This document shows positions 1 to 6,165 of a stretch of 22,698 nucleotides of DNA, in pieces. The notes below the pieces were generated by a model, which was not told the origin of the DNA, did no database searches, and saw only the letters and a list, made by a program, of their open reading frames with translations. Position numbers and translations under genes: made by a program. Origin of the DNA: an uncultured Collinsella sp. (GTDB lineage: Bacteria > Actinomycetota > Coriobacteriia > Coriobacteriales > Coriobacteriaceae); the NCBI GenBank assembly GCA_900541185.1, contig UQIQ01000033.1:1-22698 (forward strand), written 5' to 3'. Each line of letters opens with the position of its first letter. Position 1 is the first letter of the stretch.

Positions 1-348
1 ACGCCGGGCCGACTCGCTTCGGATGGGGCTCTACACCAACTTTCTCGACACTACCTGAAGCAGCAGGTAAAGCTTGCCATGGCGATAGCGACCGATTGCC
101 CGTACCTCATCCTCGATGAACCGCTGAACGGCCTCGATCCGGGAAAACGGAAAACCTCCTGCGACGCGATGCGCAGCGAGGTGGAGCGGGGACGCAGCGT
201 GCTCATCTCAAGCCATCTGCTCGACGACCTGGCAGACCTCACCGACTCGTTCTACTTCATCGAGGCCGGCATACTCGTGGAAAAGATCGAGTCATCCTCG
301 CAGACGCTCAAGCAGGAATACCTCGATACATACGAGGGAGGTGAATGA
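1..348 (+). CDS. ABC transporter ATP-binding protein, 3' part only (5' end outside the window)
   Basis: This is the C-terminal half of an ABC ATPase of the exporter type that energises a separate membrane subunit. The frame is open from base 1, so the Walker A part lies outside the window. Visible in order: a signature-like region (LSRHYLKQQVKLA), Walker B followed by the D-loop (YLILDEPLNGLDP), and the switch histidine in SSHLLDD. It ends with TGA at 346-348. The signature motif is poor: the usual LSxG(x)xxQ lacks its glycine and has one residue too many, and a second frame upstream (RMGLYTNFLDTT before a TGA at 57-59) also reads like ABC sequence. A frameshift near 30-60 is therefore possible. 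No permease follows. The family call is firm; whether the gene is functional is uncertain. Confidence 0.75.
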   Translation, partial: TPGRLASDGALHQLSRHYLKQQVKLAMAIATDCPYLILDEPLNGLDPGKRKTSCDAMRSEVERGRSVLISSHLLDDLADLTDSFYFIEAGILVEKIESSSQTLKQEYLDTYEGGE

Positions 349-349
349 C

Positions 350-778
350 ATGATAGGCAAGAGCTATGCAAAGATAGCGATTGTTGGCTTTGTACTTTGT
401 CTCGCAATGGTGCTATGTGCATCGTTTGCGAAGTATAGGTCCGAGCAATCGTTTATTGATGGCGCTGAAAACGGTTTTGGCATAGACGGGATGTATGTCA
501 ACGATGGCGCGACCAGGACGTCTATGGCGATTCTTGCAGGCGAAGACATGGAATGGCAAATCTGTAATGACGATGGCTCTTGTCTGAGTGGTCGTTTGGC
601 CGCAACGAGCGATCCGAATTCGTTCGATCTTCTCGACAATGATGGAGCGGATTGCGGTTCTGTTCACCTTTCATATGCATCGCGAGATGGGATGGACGGC
701 ATCCTCTACGTCTCCCACGAAACTGACGATTTCAAGATGCGCAGAACTAACCGAGCGCCGGCTTTTATCGAGGAGTGA
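350..778 (+). CDS. Hypothetical membrane-anchored protein, 142 aa
   Basis: I do not recognise this protein. Start choice: ATG at 350 has a GGAGG at 336-340, eight bases upstream. A GTG at 341 in the same frame lies inside that ribosome binding site and is less likely. The N-terminus (MIGKSYAK, then a hydrophobic stretch to about residue 25) looks like a single membrane anchor or uncleaved signal. There is no lipobox, because the residue before each cysteine is Leu. The rest is a soluble acidic domain with three cysteines (ICNDDGSC and DCGS), presumably outside the membrane. It starts one base after the stop of the ABC ATPase and is probably co-transcribed with it, so it could be an accessory part of that transporter. 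That link is inferred only from position. Confidence 0.6.
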   Translation: MIGKSYAKIAIVGFVLCLAMVLCASFAKYRSEQSFIDGAENGFGIDGMYVNDGATRTSMAILAGEDMEWQICNDDGSCLSGRLAATSDPNSFDLLDNDGADCGSVHLSYASRDGMDGILYVSHETDDFKMRRTNRAPAFIEE

Positions 779-789
779 GAGTTCCCGTC

Positions 790-916
790 GGCCTGCCGAT
801 CAGGCCGCCGGGGTATCGAACCCCGCATTCATCCGTACACACACGGATGAATGCGGGAAGTGTCCGGATGAAGTTGATAATCAAGGAAACAAAGCCGTCC
901 TGCCTGGGACGGCTTT
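790..916. repeat. Cluster of three hairpin-forming inverted repeats
   Basis: Three perfect inverted repeats lie in the gap after the 142-aa protein. The arms are 790-795/801-806 (6 bp, GGCCTG), 822-836/843-857 (15 bp, arm starting CCCGCATTCATCC, loop ACACAC) and 891-900/907-916 (10 bp, AAAGCCGTCC, loop TGCCTG). None is followed by a strong T-run, although the third has AAA before and TTT after its stem. They may end transcription of the ABC/142-aa pair, or be footprints of a small mobile repeat. Confidence 0.6.
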
Positions 917-1216
917 GGCCTGGACTTTAACTACAACATCGCAATCGACACTTATCAGCTCGCGCAACGCGCATGGCCAGATCTCGGACGCTGGTGCATG
1001 GAGGACCTTCGAGATTTACTGGACATCCAAAACGACGACGCACACCGCGTGCTCGCCGACTGCGAAGACGAGATGGCTGTCTATAATGCGATCAGAAACG
1101 GCGTGAAGTCCGGAGATCTTTCTGTGGAACCGCCGCGCCGTCGCGCGAGCCGACCGGGCAACCCGGGCAATCTGGTCCCGGCTCTCCCGGTCGTATTCCT
1201 ACGATATCGCCCCTAG
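881..1216 (+). pseudogene. Remnant of a DnaQ-family 3'-5' exonuclease
   Basis: The frame from 881 to the TAG at 1214-1216 reads like the C-terminal half of a DEDD exonuclease (DnaQ/RNase T fold). An IDTYQLAQRAWPDL segment matches the usual second half after the ExoII aspartate. It is followed by an ExoIII-like HRVLADCEDEMAVYNAI, which keeps the His-x4-Asp spacing. The N-terminal ExoI part (DxE) is absent and the frame is closed by TAA at 878-880. The first ATG is only at 998, too late for a working enzyme. The inverted repeat at 891-916 overlaps the broken 5' end. The C-terminal tail is Pro/Arg-rich and may be drifted sequence. Remnant status is inferred from the missing half; a separate short ORF starting at 998 is the alternative. 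Confidence 0.55.
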
Positions 1217-1228
1217 ATCACCAATGTG

Positions 1229-1468
1229 TCAGATAAAGAATGAGGCAATGGCTATGATCACGCCTACGGCAGATGCAACGACTGCGCCTTTTTTCCTCTC
1301 CTTTAGTCCGACGAATAGGGTTGCCGTAAAGTAAAGGGCGGAAATGCAGGCTATGGCAAGCGAAACAAGTTCCTTGGGCGGTTTCAGCAAAAGGTCGCTA
1401 GCAAAGAGTAATGCAAGCAGGGCAAAGCCGATTGTGTTCAAATATCTCGATTGATTTTGCGACAACAT
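1229..1468 (-). CDS. Small integral membrane protein, 79 aa, function unknown
   Basis: The protein has two or three hydrophobic segments: about residues 11-28 (IGFALLALLFASDLLL), 33-54 (LVSLAIACISALYFTATLFVGL) and 60-79. The positive loop LKERKK between the last two favours a cytoplasmic side there. Start ATG at 1466-1468 has AGGAAG at good spacing upstream on the minus strand. It lies 120 bases downstream of the secreted 98-aa protein on the same strand, so the two may be co-transcribed. An immunity or anchoring role would be typical for such a pair, but nothing in the sequence proves it. I do not recognise a family. Confidence 0.6.
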   Translation of the reverse strand: MLSQNQSRYLNTIGFALLALLFASDLLLKPPKELVSLAIACISALYFTATLFVGLKERKKGAVVASAVGVIIAIASFFI

Positions 1469-1588
1469 GGCAACTTCCTTTCAGAACATGCAAATGAAAA
1501 GTCGGTACGATGTCATTGCGGTTGCAAAAAAGCCGCCGCTAGGACCGGTTGTCACGAGACCGGCGATAACTTCAGCGGTGCCAACAAG

Positions 1589-1885
1589 CTAGAGATCGCG
1601 CAGGCAAGCCTCCTCCTTCGCGTTCAGCTTGACCTTGTGAGGGACGGTGCGGTTATTTGCAAATCCGTGAGAATCGCACCACGCCTTGGAATATGAATCC
1701 GTGCAGCGTCCGCGCTCAAAAAGGGATATATCGTAATTTTCGTCGTAATTGACTCCGACGTAGATATCGCTGCTCTCGGCGGGAGATCCCTCGTCGGCAT
1801 GGGCTGCCGCAACGGGTACAAATGGTGTCATGACAAGGGAGGGGCAAAGAGTTGCTGAGACGATGGAGGGTAGGCATTTCTTCAT
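1589..1885 (-). CDS. Small secreted protein with Sec signal peptide, 98 aa, function unknown
   Basis: The N-terminus has a lysine start (MKKC), a hydrophobic core and a likely signal peptidase I site at AAAHA/DE near residue 31. The mature part would be about 67 residues, with three cysteines (two in RCTDSYSKAWC, one near the C-terminus) and an acidic first half. Start ATG at 1883-1885 has GGGAG seven bases upstream. It follows the thioredoxin-like remnant on the same strand by about 30 bases. A small secreted cysteine-containing protein next to a thioredoxin-like gene suggests disulfide-linked maturation, and a small membrane protein next to it is also seen in peptide-toxin loci. Both are inferences; I see no known bacteriocin motif. 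Confidence 0.55.
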   Translation of the reverse strand: MKKCLPSIVSATLCPSLVMTPFVPVAAAHADEGSPAESSDIYVGVNYDENYDISLFERGRCTDSYSKAWCDSHGFANNRTVPHKVKLNAKEEACLRDL

Positions 1886-1914
1886 GGCGGGCTCCCTAAT
1901 CTGGCCTTTGATAG

Positions 1915-2253
1915 TTACTCGATGTCGCCTCCTTCCGCTTTATATCCGTTGTATTTGGCGTATTTCTTTAATAAGGCAAGAGGTTCTTCCTCTCCTTCGG
2001 ATGAGCCGATGATGTTTCCTTGGTCATCCAGTATGAATACGGACGGAATATGCTCAAGTTCATATTGGTCATTCACGACCTTATCTTAATCTATGTAAAT
2101 GGGAAAGTCTCCTTCATGGACCGAGGCTTCTTCAATCGTGCTGTCCTCAGAAACATTGAAAAGGTTCTTCCTTATGGCTGCGAAATTATCAAGTTGTGGC
2201 ATATCCTCTATGAGAGATTCGCAGTGCGGACACCACGATGCCCGGATACCGCA
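1915..2253 (-). pseudogene. Thioredoxin-like protein remnant with CxxC motif and an in-frame stop
   Basis: On the minus strand the frame reads RASWCPHCESLIEDM, the redox active site of a thioredoxin-fold protein. It later shows EHIPSVFILDDQGNIIG, containing the conserved cis-proline loop (IPS) and central strand, and ends at the TAA at 1915-1917. Two defects show: a TAA at 2086-2088 between IYID and DKVV in an otherwise continuous reading, and loss of everything upstream of the active site (in-frame TGA at 2254-2256, no start). A single base change of a GAA or CAA codon would explain the internal stop. The 5' end abuts the DUF6273-like fragment on the opposite strand at about 2241-2245, so the signal or anchor part was probably removed by a rearrangement. 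Confidence 0.65.
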
Positions 2254-2759
2254 TCATCGGTATCAACCATGACGACCTCGCCGACGGTAGCGGCAAGGCG
2301 GGGCTGACGTTTGAGACGACCAACGATGTCCTATACAAACACATCTGGAACGACACAAAGACCAATGTCGGCGGTTGGAGGTCCTCTAAGCTCCGCGCCC
2401 GCCTGAACTCCGGTGACCTCTGGGCGCTCCTGCCGGCCGAGCTCCAGTCCAAGGCGAAGGCCGTCACGAAGATGACGGACAACGAGGGCGGCGGTAGCGC
2501 CGGCACTCCGACGGCAACGAATGACAAGGTCTTCATCCTCTCGACGACCGAGATTTACGGAGACCTCCAGTCTGACGGCGCCCAGTACGAGTACTATGCG
2601 ACGTCGAGGTATTCTGGACCTGAGATTGTGTGCTATTTCAGCACTCGTTCCGTGTCTCCGAGTGACTCAACGGACTTTATCTATGTTGACCCTTTCGGTC
2701 GCTGGAGCAGCGGTAGTGCCAACAGTGCCGGCAACGTGTTTCCCGCTTGGTGCTTCTAG
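2238..2759 (+). CDS. DUF6273-like domain protein, probably 5'-truncated
   Basis: The 173 residues read as one DUF6273-like domain: GYRIIGINHDDLADGSGKAG at the start, a WRSSKLRARLNSGDLWALLP segment, DKVFILSTTEIYGD, then TRSVSPSDSTDFIYVD and a terminal AGNVFPAWCF. The aromatic and glycine-rich end resembles C-type-lectin or formylglycine-enzyme-like folds, from which a binding role at the cell surface is inferred. Such domains normally sit at the end of longer secreted proteins. Here the frame is closed by TGA at 2211-2213, the ATG at 2238 has no ribosome binding site and there is no signal peptide. The homology begins at the junction with the inverted thioredoxin remnant. The 3' end is natural, with a TAG stop and a strong terminator. 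I read it as the tail of a larger gene left after rearrangement. Confidence 0.6.
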   Translation: MPGYRIIGINHDDLADGSGKAGLTFETTNDVLYKHIWNDTKTNVGGWRSSKLRARLNSGDLWALLPAELQSKAKAVTKMTDNEGGGSAGTPTATNDKVFILSTTEIYGDLQSDGAQYEYYATSRYSGPEIVCYFSTRSVSPSDSTDFIYVDPFGRWSSGSANSAGNVFPAWCF

Positions 2760-2772
2760 ATTTTCTAGTGCA

Positions 2773-2805
2773 AGGCCCGCGCGACTCCGCGCGGGCCTAT
2801 CTTTT
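2773..2805 (+). terminator. Rho-independent terminator after the DUF6273-like gene
   Basis: Perfect 11-bp stem (2773-2783 with 2788-2798), loop ACTC, almost all GC, followed by ATCTTTT. It sits 14 bases after the stop codon of the DUF6273-like frame, which supports that end being native. Confidence 0.8.
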
Positions 2806-2809
2806 GGCA

Positions 2810-3195
2810 AGTGTACGAACGGTTTAGGTTCGCGGCACAGGTATTCGGGTTGAGGAGAAATGGGGTCATATGGCGGCTCTCAGAGCGCCTGCTGCACTCC
2901 CCCGCCATTACCCCTGCGGCGTCCTCGTATGGAGCCCATCCTGGTTGGCATATCGTTGCAATCGCTCACTTGTCCACCGGTCAAGTGAGCTACTGGAATA
3001 AATACAGCGACACGCTTGTTCGTTACAGTCGCTATATCTGTGTAAATCGCCGCGATAAATACAGTCTGTACTCGACTGTATACCAGCTACGCGTATGTAG
3101 ATTCATATCGCGTTAATAAATCGGCCCAAGCGTGTGCAAAACGCGCAAGTAGCCGCAAAAGGCGATTATCGCGCAGGGTGATTTTTGGCACCCTG
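2810..3195. other. Non-coding stretch with spaced hairpins, no convincing gene
   Basis: I find no credible gene here; the 101-codon frame starting at 2811 lacks a ribosome binding site and coding character. Three perfect hairpins stand out: 2964-2972/2982-2990 (9 bp, GCTCACTTG), 3059-3066/3074-3081 (8 bp, ATACAGTC) and 3174-3180/3189-3195 (7 bp, CAGGGTG). The sequence ATAAATACAG occurs twice, at about 2998-3007 and 3055-3064, the second copy overlapping the 3059 hairpin. The right half is visibly richer in A and T than the core genes. Confidence 0.5.
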
Positions 3196-3225
3196 TTGAT
3201 TAATCAAAATTAAGCAATTGCTTAA
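3196..3225. repeat. Two adjacent perfect AT-rich palindromes
   Basis: TTGATTAATCAA (3196-3207) and TTAAGCAATTGCTTAA (3210-3225) are perfect palindromes of 12 and 16 bp, two bases apart. They lie just beyond the terminator of tRNA-Pro. Dimeric protein binding sites or an attachment-type site are possible; neither can be decided from the sequence. Confidence 0.6.
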
Positions 3226-3258
3226 AACAAAAAAGGTCAGGCACTAGGTGCCTGACCT
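3223..3258 (-). terminator. Rho-independent terminator of tRNA-Pro
   Basis: Read on the minus strand, an 11-bp perfect stem (AGGTCAGGCAC with its complement, 3248-3258 and 3234-3244) with a 3-base loop is followed by TTTTTTGTTTT. It begins 10 bases after the tRNA 3' end. Confidence 0.9.
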
Positions 3259-3267
3259 GCAAACTTC

Positions 3268-3344
<77 letters not shown>

Positions 3345-3383
3345 AAGCTTTTGTTTGTTGCTCTGCTCTCGCTTGCAACAGGG

Positions 3384-3416
3384 AGTATATTAACCCGAAA
3401 CTTTGTCCTTGTGCAA
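3384..3416 (-). promoter_or_regulatory. Sigma-70-type promoter for tRNA-Pro
   Basis: On the minus strand a -35 box TTGCAC (3411-3416) is followed after 18 bases by TAATAT (3387-3392), overlapping TATACT (3384-3389). It is correctly placed about 40 bases upstream of the mature tRNA start and just after the coaBC stop. Confidence 0.65.
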
Positions 3417-3424
3417 GAACTTTT

Positions 3425-4636
3425 TTACAAATTTTGAAGCAAGTCCAAAATTGTATCTGCGAGCTGGGGTTTTGTTAGCACGGGAAGTTCTTGCGTACCC
3501 GTTGTGCTCACAATCCAGGCCTTGTTGGTATCGGTTCCAAAGCCCGAATCGGCGCGCGAGACATCGTTGGCGATAATGGCATCGCAACCCTTGCGCGCGA
3601 GCTTGCGCTGTGCGTACTCCACGACGTTATCGGTTTCGGCCGCAAAGCCGATCACGCACCGCTCTCCCTTTTGGCGCGAAAGCTCGGCCAAGATATCGAC
3701 CGTCTCGACTAGTTCGATGCGATCCAGGCGTTCGTTGGACTTTTTGAGCTTATGGTCCGCTGGGGCCGCTGGAGTGTAGTCGGCGACGGCGGCGGCGCAA
3801 ATGGCCACGTCGGCCGTCTGGAAGGCGCTCGTCGCCGCCTGCAGCATCTCTGCGGCGGTCTGCACGCGTACGCACGCCACGCCGCGGGGAACATCGAGTG
3901 ATGCCGGTCCCAGCACGAGCGTGACCGCAGCACCGCGGCGAGCAGCCTCCCCCGCCAGGGCGATGCCCATCTTGCCCGAAGAGCGGTTGCCAATGAATCG
4001 CACCGGGTCGATCGGCTCGTGCGTGGGGCCGGCGGTAATCACGATGTGCTTACCTACCAGGTTCTGAGGCGCGGGGTTGAGCACCTCACAGACAGCCTCG
4101 ACGATGTCCTCGGGCTCGCTCATGCGTCCCGTGTCCACGTCGCCGCAGGCAAGGTAGCCACTGCCCGGACCCACCACATGCACGCCGCGGTCGCGCAGCG
4201 TGGCCATGTTGGCCTGCGTCGTCGGCGCCTTCCACATGCCGTTGTTCATAGCGGGTGCGATCACGATGGGTTGCGGCGTTGCAAGCAGCGTGGTGGAGAT
4301 AAGGTCATCGGCGATGCCGGTGGCCATCTTGGCGATGATATTGGCCGTCGCGGGCGCCACGACCACCAGGTCGGGTTCCTGCGCCAGCGAAATGTGGTGG
4401 ATGGGGTCGGAGGGATCGTCGAATAGGCCCACGGCAACGGGCTCGTTGGTGAGCGCACGGAAGGTGAGCGGGCCCACAAACTCCGTGGCATGCTCGCTCA
4501 TAACGACCTTGACGCGCGCACCGCGCTTTTGCAGCAGGCGCACGATATTGCACGACTTATAGGCGGCGATCCCGCCGGTAATGCCCAGCAGGATCGTTTT
4601 TCCCTCAAGTTGCATTGAATTGTTGGATGCCGCCAT
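3425..4636 (-). CDS. coaBC: Bifunctional phosphopantothenoylcysteine decarboxylase / phosphopantothenate-cysteine ligase
   Basis: Two steps of coenzyme A synthesis in one cytoplasmic protein: ligation of cysteine to 4'-phosphopantothenate, then FMN-dependent decarboxylation to 4'-phosphopantetheine. The CoaC domain covers about residues 10-185: flavoprotein start ILLGITGGIAAYKS, catalytic His near 81 (HHISLA), VAPATAN near 94-99, the PAMNNGMW loop near 128-135 and the conserved Cys near 164 (YLACGDVDTGR). The CoaB domain follows from about 192: ITAGPTHEPIDPVRFIGNRSSGKMG, HKLKKS lysines, GFAAETDN and IIANDVS. The length of 403 aa is normal. Start ATG at 4636 has GGAAG eight bases upstream; Met8 is a weaker alternative. 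It is the last gene of the long minus-strand block, four bases after the CT398-like gene. Confidence 0.96.
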   Translation of the reverse strand: MAASNNSMQLEGKTILLGITGGIAAYKSCNIVRLLQKRGARVKVVMSEHATEFVGPLTFRALTNEPVAVGLFDDPSDPIHHISLAQEPDLVVVAPATANIIAKMATGIADDLISTTLLATPQPIVIAPAMNNGMWKAPTTQANMATLRDRGVHVVGPGSGYLACGDVDTGRMSEPEDIVEAVCEVLNPAPQNLVGKHIVITAGPTHEPIDPVRFIGNRSSGKMGIALAGEAARRGAAVTLVLGPASLDVPRGVACVRVQTAAEMLQAATSAFQTADVAICAAAVADYTPAAPADHKLKKSNERLDRIELVETVDILAELSRQKGERCVIGFAAETDNVVEYAQRKLARKGCDAIIANDVSRADSGFGTDTNKAWIVSTTGTQELPVLTKPQLADTILDLLQNL

Positions 4637-4639
4637 CGT

Positions 4640-5359
4640 TTAAGCTTCCTTGCTCGGGAGTACCAGGAGGCGGTGGCAGTACGGGCAGTGCGTAATCTCG
4701 CTACCGTCGTGGTTGAGGTCGCTCATGGACGATGCCTGCAGCGCGGTGTGGCAGACTGTGGGGATGTTGCCCTGGATGGTCTCGACGGCCAGGCCGCGGA
4801 ACTGCTTGAGCAGACGCTCGTAGTCGGTGAGAACGTCGGCTGGCAGCGTGGCAGCAAGCGCGGTGCGCTCCTTAGCGGCGGCGTCAATCTGAGCCTGCAG
4901 GTCGGCAGCCTTGGCGCGGGCGGCCTTGGTATCGGCCTTCACGCCCTCCTCGAACTTGGCGATAATTGCCTGTGCGCGGGCCTCGCGGTCGAGCGCCTCC
5001 TTATGGGCGACAACGACGTCCTTGCGGGTGTGCTCAATCTTGTCCAGACGCTTTGCCAGGGTGGCAAGCTCATTCTCCAGGTCCTGCACCTCGCGGTAAT
5101 CAGAGCCGTCGACGTGACGCTTTTTGGCAGCCTCGATGGCATTGTTGGTCTGAATCTCGGTGGTGTTGAGATCGTCGAGCTCAATGTCCAGATCCTTGCG
5201 CTGGGCGTAGAGCTTGGTCATCTCGGACTTGAGCTTCACATAGGTCTTGCGCTTGGAAGCGAGCTCCTTGAGCTCCGGCATATTGGCAAGTTCGCTCTTG
5301 TTGCGGGCGAGCTCCAAATCGATCTGTTGCAGCTTGAGTAGCGTAGCGCCGGCGCTCAT
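4640..5359 (-). CDS. CT398-like coiled-coil protein with C-terminal zinc-ribbon remnant
   Basis: A 239-aa protein: a long antiparallel coiled coil (about residues 5-180, rich in Leu, Lys, Glu and Ala) and a C-terminal zf-RING_7/C4-type zinc ribbon. The family (PF02591, Chlamydia CT398) is widespread; a nucleic-acid or sigma-factor binding role has been proposed for some members. Start choice: ATG at 5359 has a GGAGAG just upstream and overlaps the stop of the Nif3-like gene as ATGA. An ATG at 5395 would lie well inside that gene and has no such site. The second zinc knuckle is present (CPYC, residues 225-228), but the first has one Cys only (VCHTAL, Cys203), so one metal ligand seems lost. 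Translation is probably coupled to the gene upstream. Confidence 0.85.
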   Translation of the reverse strand: MSAGATLLKLQQIDLELARNKSELANMPELKELASKRKTYVKLKSEMTKLYAQRKDLDIELDDLNTTEIQTNNAIEAAKKRHVDGSDYREVQDLENELATLAKRLDKIEHTRKDVVVAHKEALDREARAQAIIAKFEEGVKADTKAARAKAADLQAQIDAAAKERTALAATLPADVLTDYERLLKQFRGLAVETIQGNIPTVCHTALQASSMSDLNHDGSEITHCPYCHRLLVLPSKEA

Positions 5360-6165
5360 AAGTTCTCTCCTTTTGTCACAGTCCACCATTGGCAAGGGTT
5401 CAGTATTTTAATCGCATGACGGGGGTTGACCCCGGCGTCAACTGCAGAGTTCATCAATATATCAACGAACGGCTCCTCGGAGCGGTCGTGGCCGAGCAAG
5501 ATCACCGGTAGCCCACGCAAGGCAAGGTCTTGCGCCACGTGGTAGCCCGCCTCGCCCGTCACGACAACATCCGCACCGGCGGCGATGGCAAGTTCGCCAA
5601 AGTCACCGAGGGAGCCGCCCAGAATGGCGACGGTGCGGCACGAGCGCTCGGCATCGCCCCATACACGCGGGTCGCTTCCGAAGGCCGTGGCAGCACGGGC
5701 GGCAAGATCGCGCAGCGTGCACGGGTCGTTGAGCGTCGCAAGCGCGCCAAGGCCGGTCGACTCGGGGTCGTCTACGTGCTCCAGAGAGCTCACGGGCACG
5801 GCGTCCAGCAGCTCACTTAGGCAGGCACGCGCCTCGTGCGAGCGGTCCAGATTGGTGTGGAGCGAAATAATGCTCACGCCGCAGCGGGCAGCCTCGTAGA
5901 GGGCCGCGCTGCACTGGGGTCGTGTGGCATCCGCCGGACAAAAGGCCTCGGGTGCCTTGATGTATATGGGATGATGCGTCAGCAGCACGTTGGCACCGGC
6001 TTCGAGAGCACGGTGCACATTGGCTTCGGTCGCATCGAGTGCGCAGGCAACACCGGTAATCTGCGCGGCAGGGTCGCCGACGGAGAGTCCTACATGGTCC
6101 CAACTCTCGGCATCAGTCTTGGGATAGCGTGCCAGCAGCGCGCGCTCAAGCTCGGCGACGATCAT
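5356..6165 (-). CDS. Nif3-like dinuclear metal centre protein (DUF34/GTP cyclohydrolase I type 2 homologue)
   Basis: The 269-aa length is that of the short form without the inserted PII-like domain. The metal-binding motifs are all present: LLTHHP (His64, His65), HTNLD (Asp107) and near the C-terminus GHDRSEEP, giving the last His and Glu. The family binds two metal ions and forms toroidal hexamers; its cellular role is not settled, and the old 'GTP cyclohydrolase' label is poorly supported. It overlaps the cysteine desulfurase upstream and the CT398-like gene downstream by four bases each (ATGA). The Nif3-CT398 pairing is a common gene order in Gram-positive bacteria. Confidence 0.92.
   Translation of the reverse strand: MIVAELERALLARYPKTDAESWDHVGLSVGDPAAQITGVACALDATEANVHRALEAGANVLLTHHPIYIKAPEAFCPADATRPQCSAALYEAARCGVSIISLHTNLDRSHEARACLSELLDAVPVSSLEHVDDPESTGLGALATLNDPCTLRDLAARAATAFGSDPRVWGDAERSCRTVAILGGSLGDFGELAIAAGADVVVTGEAGYHVAQDLALRGLPVILLGHDRSEEPFVDILMNSAVDAGVNPRHAIKILNPCQWWTVTKGENL

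Noticed and set aside
2811..3116. A 101-codon plus-strand frame after the DUF6273 terminator
   Set aside because: It starts just after a strong terminator, has no ribosome binding site, unusual composition, and runs through two hairpins.
2964..3225. A CRISPR-like or phage attachment array in the hairpin-rich gap
   Set aside because: The repeats are not evenly spaced direct repeats, no cas genes are present, and no copy of the tRNA-Pro 3' end is visible.
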